Assembly (NCBI GenBank): GCA_028874315.1
Contig: JAPPKM010000169.1
Span: 1 to 35,567, forward strand
Length of the DNA stretch: 35,567 nucleotides
DNA from: Chloroflexota bacterium
Lineage (GTDB): Bacteria > Chloroflexota > UBA11872
Direction: 5' to 3'
Position numbers and translations under genes: made by a program. Of the stretch, positions 7,734-14,861 are shown in pieces. Each line of letters opens with the position of its first letter. The stretch's first letter is position 1. The notes beneath the pieces are model-generated. The model saw only the letters and a program-made list of their open reading frames with translations. It was not told the origin of the DNA and searched no databases.

Positions 7734-8863
7734 TACGACACCTCCCCTGCCTGTGCGGCGGCTTGAGCCTGGCCCCGCCGAAGAATCGCTCGGGGCACTT
7801 CGGACACGACGACTTCGTGCGAGACGATGCCCAGGCTGCGGTCTTCAAGCGGAAGGTCCACGCGGCCACCGCCCTTTCGATGCGATTCGCGGACAGCGAT
7901 GGCGATTTCGAGCGCTTCGCGCGCGTCTTCGCCGGTACAGCGGGAGTCTTCGCCGGTCTCGATACAGTCCATCAGGTCGTACAGCACGTTCACGCCGGCC
8001 GCCCGCGGCTTGTGGCTGGGGCGAAAAAAGTGACAGGCCGGCGCCGGATTGCGCTGGCCGGGCAGGCCCTCCTCGATCCGCCACAGCTCGGGGCTGCGGC
8101 TGTCGTCCATGAGGCGGATCATGCCTTCGGTGCCGGTGATGTCGTAGGAGAGTTCCAGCGCTCCCGCGCGCATGCCGTGAAACATGCCGCGCACGCCGTT
8201 GTGACAGACGAAATAGCCGTCCCCGTGAAAGTGGTTGTCTTCGGCCACGGCCTCGTCGCTCTCGGCCTCGCCGGCAACCCAGGCGACCGGCGCATCGGTA
8301 AACATGGTGAGGCGGGTAATCAGGTGACTGCCGTTGTGGGAGAGGTTGCAGGTTCGATTGCCCTGCACGTGCAGCACGTCCCCAATGAATCCATCGTCGA
8401 TCATTTCGCGGGCCTGGATGAAGCTGTCCTTCCAGCGGTGGGTGCAGTTGACGGCCAGGTGAATGCCGGCGCGGCGACAGGCGGCGATCACTTCGTCGGC
8501 CTGGGCCAGCGAGTAGGTCAAGGGCTTTTCCGCCCAGATGGCCTGGACGCCGTAGTCGCCGTTGGCGATCTCAAGCATGATGTCGGTTCGAGGCTTCATG
8601 GAGGTGCAGACGCTGACGATCTGCGGCCGAGTCTCGGCCAGCATTTCGCGATAGTCCGCGTAGAGGGCGTCGATCCCCCACTTGGCCCTGGCTGCCTCGC
8701 GCTGCTCGACCCAGGTATCCGCGAGACCGACGATTTCGACTTCCGGGACGGCCGCCATGCAGCCGATGTGGGCATGTGGGAGGTGCCAGCCGTCGTACTT
8801 GCGGCGCTCTTCGTCCCAGGTACTTGCGATACGGCCAAGCCCGATCACAGCGGCTCGCGTCAT
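7733..8863 (-). CDS. Gfo/Idh/MocA family oxidoreductase B2
   Basis: 376-aa oxidoreductase, first gene of the B2-A2 pair, with GLGRIAS, IWAEKPLTYSLAQA and HNGSHLITRLTM motifs. Differences from B1 cluster in the middle (around the DEAVAEDNHFHG segment) and in the last 15 residues, where there is a 2-residue insertion. The ATG at 8863 is supported by alignment with the paralogues and by AGGGAAAGGC at 8872-8881. The divergent lipoprotein gene starts only 80 bp away, so both are controlled from a short shared region. The substrate is unknown. Confidence 0.92.
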   Translation of the reverse strand: MTRAAVIGLGRIASTWDEERRKYDGWHLPHAHIGCMAAVPEVEIVGLADTWVEQREAARAKWGIDALYADYREMLAETRPQIVSVCTSMKPRTDIMLEIANGDYGVQAIWAEKPLTYSLAQADEVIAACRRAGIHLAVNCTHRWKDSFIQAREMIDDGFIGDVLHVQGNRTCNLSHNGSHLITRLTMFTDAPVAWVAGEAESDEAVAEDNHFHGDGYFVCHNGVRGMFHGMRAGALELSYDITGTEGMIRLMDDSRSPELWRIEEGLPGQRNPAPACHFFRPSHKPRAAGVNVLYDLMDCIETGEDSRCTGEDAREALEIAIAVRESHRKGGGRVDLPLEDRSLGIVSHEVVVSEVPRAILRRGQAQAAAQAGEVS

Positions 8864-8897
8864 GGGCGCGTGCCTTTCCCTCGGCGCTGTGGGGCAG

Positions 8898-8903
8898 AGT
8901 ATG
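8898..8903 (-). promoter_or_regulatory. Candidate -10 element of oxidoreductase pair B2-A2
   Basis: CATACT on the minus strand, 34 nt before the B2 start, at the same distance and in the same conserved block as the element before B1. It sits in the 80-bp divergent region shared with the lipoprotein gene. The -35 is not clear. Confidence 0.45.
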
Positions 8904-8943
8904 ACGTGTGCGCGCGCGGATTGCACCCCTGGCAAGGCGCCGA

Positions 8944-9798
8944 ATGACCACACGAGACTCCTGGAGACTCGGGCTGATGCTGGTTGGCGCGGTGGCGCTA
9001 CTCCTGGCGGCCGCCTGCGAGGTCACCGTCGACCCCGAGCCGACGGCCACGCCCAGCGCCGTTGCACCGTTCGTGCGTACCAACAAGGACTGGCTGGTGG
9101 CCCACGCGGATCCAGCCGCCGCGATCGGCCAGCCGGTTGAATTACGCGCACGGGTGTATAGCGTCGCCAACGGGGCCGACGACCTCGTGCTTTGCGCCTG
9201 GGTCGACTTCGACAACGACCAGCTCTCGACCGTGTTTCGAGTCCCCGGCGCCACGGAGGGCGTTGCGCGGGACGACTTCGTTTGGGTCGAGGGCATCGTC
9301 ACGGGGATCGCTGAACCCGCGGACGCGTGCGGCGATGCCGTTCAGCCGGAAGTTGAGGTCACCTACCTGACGGTTACCGACCGGATCGGCGTCCGACCCG
9401 CCCTGCGAGTTGAGCAGGTGGGGCAAGCGCTCGAGCGTCGAGGCGTGCGGGTGGTGCTGGAGCGGATCGAATTCGCGGCCGAGGAGACGCGCATCTACTT
9501 CACGCTGGTGAACCGACTGGAGGAAACCCTGTTGGCCTTTGCCACCGGGCTGGTGATCGAGATCGACGGAACCGAGATCCCGGCGATCATCCCAATTGGG
9601 GAGGGTATCCCGGCCCCGCTCGGGCGGGTTGCGCCAGGCACAACCGAGCACGGCGGGTTTCAGTTCCCGCCGCTCGCGCCTGACGGTCCAGCGATTACGG
9701 TGCGCTGGCGGGGCGCCCGCGTGGGACCGGCTGGCTCCGAGATTGGCGACTGGACGTGGGTCGTCGACCCCACGGGCGCGGTGGCACCCGCGGGATAG
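8944..9798 (+). CDS. Predicted lipoprotein of unknown function
   Basis: 284-aa secreted lipoprotein. The ATG at 8944 gives a compact signal peptide (MTTRDSWRLGL, hydrophobic core, LLAAAC) with the lipidated Cys at residue 25, followed by a Pro/Thr/Glu linker (DPEPTATPS). An in-frame GTG at 8908 is an alternative start, and its counterpart in the chimeric ORF is an ATG. Residues ~40-130 are a beta-rich region with WVDFDND and FVWVEGIVTG that looks OB-fold-like. Residues ~160-260 look like an immunoglobulin-like module similar in style to DUF4352 domains. It probably acts outside the membrane. I do not recognise a named family. The first ~30 codons are duplicated at 6331. Confidence 0.8.
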   Translation: MTTRDSWRLGLMLVGAVALLLAAACEVTVDPEPTATPSAVAPFVRTNKDWLVAHADPAAAIGQPVELRARVYSVANGADDLVLCAWVDFDNDQLSTVFRVPGATEGVARDDFVWVEGIVTGIAEPADACGDAVQPEVEVTYLTVTDRIGVRPALRVEQVGQALERRGVRVVLERIEFAAEETRIYFTLVNRLEETLLAFATGLVIEIDGTEIPAIIPIGEGIPAPLGRVAPGTTEHGGFQFPPLAPDGPAITVRWRGARVGPAGSEIGDWTWVVDPTGAVAPAG

Positions 9799-9833
9799 TT
9801 CCGGCGGCAGTCCTCGGCTTGCCTGTGTTCCGA

Positions 9834-10544
9834 CTACGGCTGTTGGTTGCGGCCTAACCGCTCACGTGGCGCGGGCGCTCGGGGCTGTGCGCGCGGTTGG
9901 ATCTCGGCCACGGACACGCAGGACCGTGGAATGGCGATGCCGGGGCCGGGCCGCATGACGGTGACGATCGGCGACAGGTGGCCGCCGGCGTAGGTCTCAA
10001 TGGGAACGAGGCTGTGGGCGTAGGCGCGGTTGGCTTCGTGACCCGTGCGGTCGTCGTAGTCGAGGCCCAGCGGCGCGCGTTGGCCCTGCTGTATGGCCTT
10101 GACTTCCATGGGATGCGCGTAGTCCGCTACCCAGACACCCTGAAACTCCGGCGGAAGGTCCAGTCGCAGGAGCAGGTCGCCGATATACCCGCGCCAGCGG
10201 CGCCCGCCATCGCCACCGAAGTACGGCGAGTCGTCCAGCCAGGCGGGCTTCGGGTCGAGGAATCCCTCAACCATGAACAGGTCGTCAAAGTCGGGCGTGA
10301 GCTCGGTGCTAAAGAACGCCGGTCGGCTGGCCATGAGCCCGCCGGCCGTTCCGAGTATGAATTCCAGGCGTTCCTCGCGGGCGTAGTGCCAGATCGTCAG
10401 CCCGCCGTCGGATCGCCAGGCCGGCCGCCCGGGATCGTCCCGGAACCCGCAGCCGCCCAGCAACCGACCACGTTCATTGAGGAAGCGATCGCCAAGCCTG
10501 CCCCGGCGACTGCCGGTTTCGCCGCCGCCACTCGGCGCGACCAC
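9834..10544 (-). CDS. Hypothetical protein coupled to the alcohol dehydrogenase
   Basis: 236-aa soluble-looking protein without signal peptide or membrane segments. The GTG at 10544 lies 2 nt after the stop of the dehydrogenase gene, so the two are very likely co-transcribed and possibly translationally coupled. It is rich in Trp, Asp and Gly, with distinctive segments LTIWHYAREERLEFILGT, FDDLFMVEGFLDPKPAWLDD and GVWVADYAHPMEVKAIQQG. These do not match a family I know. Internal starts (for example the ATG of MASRP) are possible because the first ~35 residues are low complexity. The context suggests a role linked to the neighbouring oxidation step; that is inference only. Confidence 0.6.
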   Translation of the reverse strand: MVAPSGGGETGSRRGRLGDRFLNERGRLLGGCGFRDDPGRPAWRSDGGLTIWHYAREERLEFILGTAGGLMASRPAFFSTELTPDFDDLFMVEGFLDPKPAWLDDSPYFGGDGGRRWRGYIGDLLLRLDLPPEFQGVWVADYAHPMEVKAIQQGQRAPLGLDYDDRTGHEANRAYAHSLVPIETYAGGHLSPIVTVMRPGPGIAIPRSCVSVAEIQPRAQPRAPAPRERLGRNQQP

Positions 10545-10546
10545 GC

Positions 10547-11593
10547 CTAGCTCCAGTCGAACAGGATTTTCCCGGCGGTGGCGCCGTCAGCCAGTTCGAA
10601 CGCCTGGACGGCGTCTTCGGGCCGGAAGCGGTGCGTGATGAGTGACTTGATGGGTACCTGGCGCCGGCGCACAAAGTCCAGCAGCCCTTCCCACTCGTGC
10701 TGCTTGTAGAGCCAGGATCCGCGGAGGGTGACCTCGCGGAAGATGATCTGCCGGCTGGGCGCGATCGTCGCGTCGTGGCCTACGCCGACTTCCACGTAGG
10801 TTCCCTGGGTGCGTAGCGCGTCGACGGCCGCGGCTCGCGCCGAAGGGTGACCGCTGGTATCAATCGAGGCCGCGACTCCTTCGCCGCCGGCCGCCTCGAC
10901 GATGCGCGCCAGGAGGTCGGGATCGGAGCTATCCAGAGCCACCCGCGCGCCGCATTCCAGAGCCAGCGCGCGTCGTTCGGCGGCGGGATCGATCCCGACG
11001 ACCGTGGCTCCGCGCGCTCGGCCCAGCATTACGCAGGCCAGTCCCACGGGACCCAGCCCAAATACCGCCAACGGCTTGTCGCCGGACACCTCGGTTTTGC
11101 GCAACGCGCCGTAGGCCGTGCCGACGTTGCACGAGAGCAGCGCGCCGATTTCAAAGTCGAAATCATCGGGCAGCGGCAGCGCATTGCGGGCGGGCGCCAG
11201 GCAATAGGCGGCGTTGGTGCCGTGCCGGTGGCGGCTGAAGTGCTGGGCGTCAGCGCAGAACATTCCCTCGCCGCGCCGACAGTGGACGCAGTGACCGCAG
11301 CCGACGATGCCGAAGACCACGACGCGGTCGCCGACGGCGGGGTATTCGACCCCCGGGCCGACGGCATCCACGATCCCGGTGTTCTCGTGACCGAGCGCCC
11401 ACTGGCTCCAGCCGTACTCGTCCCTCAGGGCCGCGGAGGTCCGGTAGTGATGCAGGTCGCTGCCGCAGATCGCCGACATCATGGTGCGGACCCGCATGTC
11501 GCCCGGTCCAGGCTCTTCAACCGACGCGACGCCGACATCAACTCGCTCGTCGCCCGGGCAGCGGATACAGGTCATTTGCGGCACGGCGGCCAT
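10547..11593 (-). CDS. Zinc-dependent alcohol dehydrogenase family protein (MDR superfamily)
   Basis: 348-aa cytoplasmic NAD(P)-dependent dehydrogenase of the threonine/sorbitol dehydrogenase-like branch. The catalytic zinc site is seen in ICGSD and GHENTG. The structural zinc lobe is seen in GCGHCVHCRRGEGMFC with four Cys. The Rossmann motif GLGPVG and an Asp after strand 2 (GIDPAAE) point to NAD. The C-terminal end (AFELADGATAGKILFDW) is typical of the family. The substrate is not determinable. The start at ATG 11593 puts it 70 bp from the divergent phosphodiesterase gene. The unknown gene at 9834-10544 follows it directly. Confidence 0.92.
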   Translation of the reverse strand: MAAVPQMTCIRCPGDERVDVGVASVEEPGPGDMRVRTMMSAICGSDLHHYRTSAALRDEYGWSQWALGHENTGIVDAVGPGVEYPAVGDRVVVFGIVGCGHCVHCRRGEGMFCADAQHFSRHRHGTNAAYCLAPARNALPLPDDFDFEIGALLSCNVGTAYGALRKTEVSGDKPLAVFGLGPVGLACVMLGRARGATVVGIDPAAERRALALECGARVALDSSDPDLLARIVEAAGGEGVAASIDTSGHPSARAAAVDALRTQGTYVEVGVGHDATIAPSRQIIFREVTLRGSWLYKQHEWEGLLDFVRRRQVPIKSLITHRFRPEDAVQAFELADGATAGKILFDWS

Positions 11594-11624
11594 TGCGATG
11601 TCTCCGACCCGATGACGGCCCGCC

Positions 11625-11630
11625 TATGAT
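11625..11630 (+). promoter_or_regulatory. Candidate -10 element of the phosphodiesterase gene
   Basis: TATGAT, five of six matches to the sigma-70 -10 consensus, 33 nt before the ATG at 11664 in a 70-bp divergent intergenic region. No convincing -35 was found. Confidence 0.4.
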
Positions 11631-11663
11631 GCGCGGTACGACGCCGCGCTCCAAACGAGACAC

Positions 11664-12515
11664 ATGCGACCGGCCGACATCGGCTCGTTTCGGCTCATCG
11701 CGCATCGCGGCGCCTCGGCGGCCGCACCCGAGAACACGCGCGCCGCGTTTCGGCTGGCGGCCGAGCACGGCGCCGAGGAGATTGAGACCGACACGCGGTG
11801 TACGCGCGATGGGCGGGTTGTGCTGTTTCATGACCGGACCCTGCAAACCAAGCTGGGCCGCATGGGCCGCGCGGAGGACCTGACGTTGGACGAACTGCAA
11901 GCGCTGGACATCGGCGCGTGGTTCGACCGAGCGGGAGCGGCGATTTTGAACGATCCCGCCGCCGGGTGGAATGAAGTGCCACCCGGGTCGGCGTCGCCGG
12001 AATTCGTGCTCGGATTCGACGATTACCTGGACGAGTTCGGCGAGCGTTTCCACCACAACGTGGAACTGAAGGGCGTGACGCCGGATCTGCCGCGAGCGGT
12101 GCTGACCGCCATCGACGCCGCCGGGGCTCGCGAGCGCTGCACGTTCATTTCGTTTCACCTTGACCAGCTTGAACGGCTGCGCGGGCTGGCGCCGAATGCC
12201 ACGGCGGGCTGGCTGTTTCCGCGCGCCGGCGAGGCGCCGCCGACGCCCGAGGCGGTTGTACGGGAGTGCCGCCGGTTTGGCCTGCAACAGTGCAATCCTC
12301 GATATACGGCCCTCACCGAGCGGCTTGTGCAGGTGGCGCACGATGCCGGGCTGGAGGTTCGAGCCTTCGGAATCCGAACGACGACGGAATTGCGGAGAGC
12401 CGTGAGGCTGGGCGCCGACGGCGCCACGGTGGACTGGTTCCGGGCAGGCCAACGACTCCTTGAGGGCGATCAGCGCGCTGCCGGGGCGAGCGCGCGGACC
12501 GGGAAGGCCGCATGA
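11664..12515 (+). CDS. Glycerophosphodiester phosphodiesterase family protein
   Basis: 283-aa GDPD TIM-barrel enzyme that hydrolyses glycerophosphodiesters to glycerol 3-phosphate and an alcohol. The N-terminal signature is complete: IAHRGAS...APENTRAAF (catalytic His and Arg), then IETDTRCTRDGRVVLFHD, giving the metal-binding Glu and Asp and the second catalytic His. Further family elements are VELKG and, near the C-terminus, VRAFGI and ADGATVDW. There is no signal peptide, so it is probably cytoplasmic and acts on lipid head-group breakdown products. The stop overlaps the next start (ATGA), suggesting coupled translation with an unrelated tetrapyrrole-type enzyme. Confidence 0.92.
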   Translation: MRPADIGSFRLIAHRGASAAAPENTRAAFRLAAEHGAEEIETDTRCTRDGRVVLFHDRTLQTKLGRMGRAEDLTLDELQALDIGAWFDRAGAAILNDPAAGWNEVPPGSASPEFVLGFDDYLDEFGERFHHNVELKGVTPDLPRAVLTAIDAAGARERCTFISFHLDQLERLRGLAPNATAGWLFPRAGEAPPTPEAVVRECRRFGLQQCNPRYTALTERLVQVAHDAGLEVRAFGIRTTTELRRAVRLGADGATVDWFRAGQRLLEGDQRAAGASARTGKAA

Positions 12516-13207
12516 CCAGCGGCGCGCGCGCCTACCTGCCGGTTGCCCTGAACTTGCAGGGCCAGTCCGCCGTGGTGGTTGGCGCGGGCGAGGCGGCCTA
12601 CTTCAAGGCCTGCCTGCTGACAGATTTCGGGATCGCCACGACCGTGATCGCTCCCCCTGACGGCGCGGAGCCATTTGACGAGCGGCTGCAAGAACTGGAC
12701 GACAGCGGCGACATTCGGTTGCGGCGGCGGGCCTACGCCGCGTCAGACCTTGACGGACATCGCGTTGCCATCATCACGACCGGCGACCGGTCCGTGGACT
12801 ACGCCATCGAGGCCGACGCGCGGAGCCGCGGGCTGCTGGTGAATGTGGTGGACGACCCGTCGCACTGCGACTTCTTCGCGTCGGCCTACGTGAAGCATGG
12901 GTCGATCTCGATCGCCGTGAACAGCGGCGGCGCCAGTCCCGGCTTCACCGGCGCGCTGAAGGATGACCTGGCGCAGCGCTACGGCCCGGAGATCGAAAGC
13001 CACCTGGGGCACTACCTGGCCTGGCGCCGGCTGGTGCGGGAGCGGGTGGACGGATTCCCCAATCGGGAGCGCCTGTGGCGGGGATTGCGCGCCGACGGCC
13101 TGTACGACGTGCTCCGCAGCGAGGGTCCGGAGTCCGCGCAGGCGCTGGTGGAAGCTCGAATCGAGGCCTGGGTTGCCGAACAGCAGCGATCGGAAGCTGA
13201 AAGCTAG
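12512..13207 (+). CDS. Precorrin-2 dehydrogenase / sirohydrochlorin-type NAD-binding protein
   Basis: 231-aa homologue of the Met8p/SirC and CysG N-terminal module, which oxidises precorrin-2 to sirohydrochlorin in siroheme and related pathways. Supporting segments are YLPVALNLQGQSAVVVGAGE (Rossmann start), LLVNVVDDPSHCDFFASA and ISIAVNSGGASPGF, the usual order for this family. The nucleotide motif reads GAGEAAYFK instead of the common GGGxVAxRK, a mild deviation that could reflect different cofactor binding. No uroporphyrinogen methyltransferase domain is attached. It overlaps the phosphodiesterase by 4 nt, and its stop shares CTAG with the convergent downstream gene. Confidence 0.88.
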   Translation: MTSGARAYLPVALNLQGQSAVVVGAGEAAYFKACLLTDFGIATTVIAPPDGAEPFDERLQELDDSGDIRLRRRAYAASDLDGHRVAIITTGDRSVDYAIEADARSRGLLVNVVDDPSHCDFFASAYVKHGSISIAVNSGGASPGFTGALKDDLAQRYGPEIESHLGHYLAWRRLVRERVDGFPNRERLWRGLRADGLYDVLRSEGPESAQALVEARIEAWVAEQQRSEAES

Positions 13208-14664
13208 ATTTCGGCCTCGTCGCTGCGCATGGCCGGCATCATGACGGACTCCGAGGTGCCGTGTATCACCTTGTTGGCGGCCGGCACCACCGTCACGAGC
13301 ACTCCGCACAGGCGGGTCTTGCCATTGACCACCATGTAGTAGGGGGATAGCCGCGGCCGGCCGGTCATGGGACGGACGGTGTCCGACTCGACGTCGTAGT
13401 AGCTCACCCCAACGCGGCGGCTCTGGTGGAACTGCTGAAGGATGTAGGGGGTGGTGTCAAAGCTTGCGAGCGCGTGATCCACGGCCTGGTCCCACACGGT
13501 CTGGTTCACGTCGTGTCCGATGGTGACGCCGCGGCTGCCCCAGGCCAGTTCCGAGAAGCCCGAGGGCTTGAGGACCAGCCGCCGCTCGCGCTGCGAGAGA
13601 CCGCGCAGGTCCGTCCATTGCCGGATACGGCGCTTGCCGGCCATCAGCGGCGGGTCCAGCGCCGCGGTGGGCGGGATCGGCTGCGGATCGAGTAACCACG
13701 TGGGTGGGAGCATGCGGCGCAGCCGCGCATGCGTGTCCTTGCCCAGCGCGCCGCTCCAGAAGGAGTCCAACTCCGGGTGATGGAAGAGGTAGAACAGCAG
13801 CTTTTCTTCGAGGTAGCTCTTGAACGGGGCCGTGACGGTTGCCAGCCGGTGCTTCATGGCGTAGATGACAAGATCGATCTTGGGGATGTTGGGCAAGTCG
13901 TGCAGTTCGAGGAATCGGTAGACGAGGTCCACGGGTTCCCAGCCGTGGCAGTTACGCATCTGCAGCGAGTCGTCCTGGAGCCTCAGATCCCGCGGATGAA
14001 TCTGGCGGGTGGGCACACCGGCCTGGCGCAGGGCGGAGGCGGCCCAATCCATCTCGGGCCGGTAGTCCTCCGACTCGTCCGCCACCACCAGGGCAACCGA
14101 GGGGTCGTCGACGCTGGCGGCCCCGCGTAGCGCCGCGGCCAAGCCCTGGACGATACCGTCAGGTCCGCCAACGAGGTTGAAGCCCAAGGCCTGATAGGCA
14201 CGGCTGATGGCGCCCAGCACGCCAAAGCCACCGGGCACGGCGTCCAGTTCGGTGGCCATGAATCCGCCGTGGTCCAGCGCCATGAGGTCGGGCCGGATCA
14301 TGATGGGGAGCGCCGACCGGTAGCGGCGCAGGCGGCCAAGCTCTCGCACGCGCTCCGGTTTGCCCTGCTCGAGGCACTTCAGCACCCAGCCCGGTGAACG
14401 GCCGCGGGCGGCGCTGGCATAGAGCCGGTTGGCCGCCACATAGAAGGCCAGCAGATCGTCGCCCAGCCGCTCCAAGTCGGACACGGCGGACGGCGAGAGG
14501 GGGAACGGGGTGGGGGCGATCCGCCACGGCGTGCGGGCCGCATCCGCCGGCTCGTCGCTGCTAAGAGGCGTGGTCTCGCCAATAAGCCGGGCGGCTGCGC
14601 GGTCGTCGGTTGCCGTGGGATCCGCCGTAGTGCTCAGGGGCGTCAAGCGGTTTGGGTACTTCAA
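13204..14664 (-). CDS. Predicted ATP-grasp-like protein of unknown substrate
   Basis: 486 aa from a TTG at 14664; the first ~50 residues are low complexity, so a later start is possible. The order of motifs resembles circularly permuted ATP-grasp or glutathionylspermidine synthase-like proteins. RPDLMALDHGGFMATELDAVPGG comes first, matching the family's 'RPD...DG...E.N..PGG' region. A long helical segment follows (VDLVYRFLELHDLPN, KSYLEEKLLFYLF). RRLVLKPSGFSELAWGSRGV then looks like the ATP-binding Lys and Gly-rich loop, with YILQQF after it. This suggests ligation of a carboxylate to an amine or thiol using ATP. No peptidase domain is attached. The family call is tentative. Confidence 0.6.
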   Translation of the reverse strand: MKYPNRLTPLSTTADPTATDDRAAARLIGETTPLSSDEPADAARTPWRIAPTPFPLSPSAVSDLERLGDDLLAFYVAANRLYASAARGRSPGWVLKCLEQGKPERVRELGRLRRYRSALPIMIRPDLMALDHGGFMATELDAVPGGFGVLGAISRAYQALGFNLVGGPDGIVQGLAAALRGAASVDDPSVALVVADESEDYRPEMDWAASALRQAGVPTRQIHPRDLRLQDDSLQMRNCHGWEPVDLVYRFLELHDLPNIPKIDLVIYAMKHRLATVTAPFKSYLEEKLLFYLFHHPELDSFWSGALGKDTHARLRRMLPPTWLLDPQPIPPTAALDPPLMAGKRRIRQWTDLRGLSQRERRLVLKPSGFSELAWGSRGVTIGHDVNQTVWDQAVDHALASFDTTPYILQQFHQSRRVGVSYYDVESDTVRPMTGRPRLSPYYMVVNGKTRLCGVLVTVVPAANKVIHGTSESVMMPAMRSDEAEI

Positions 14665-14861
14665 AGCCCGGTCGTAGGAAAGTCTAACAGCGTGTGGGCG
14701 TGCGGCAGATCAAGCGCCACCCGCTGGGACGGAGCGCTCACGTTTGGAGCTTTTGTCACGATTATTACCGGACCGGCGGAGGCGCATGTGAAACAATGGA
14801 TCCAAGTCGCGCCAAACGCAGTACGCGCGGGGACTTGCCCGCCACCACAACCTGAAAGCCC

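Larger units (their letters stand above)
6412..8991. repeat. Tandem segmental duplication, copy 2
   Basis: Second copy of the unit: deacetylase 3' fragment, oxidoreductases A2 and B2, and the 5' end of the intact lipoprotein gene. Its left edge aligns with base 3841 inside the deacetylase gene. Its right edge aligns with GTGGCG at 8992-8997 in the lipoprotein signal-peptide coding region. Only ~6 bp of shared sequence is visible at the breakpoint, which fits a microhomology-mediated event better than recombination between long repeats. Confidence 0.92.

Noticed and set aside
7763-8947. Open frame of 394 codons antisense to oxidoreductase B2, and a similar one (365 codons, 5303-6400) antisense to B1
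   Set aside because: Both mirror strongly supported oxidoreductase genes; GC-rich third positions keep the antisense frame open, and the products have no recognisable motifs.
3841-8991. Tandem duplication as an assembly artefact or a transposon
   Set aside because: The copies differ at about 12% of residues, so a collapsed or duplicated assembly is unlikely. No transposase, terminal inverted repeat or target-site duplication is visible.
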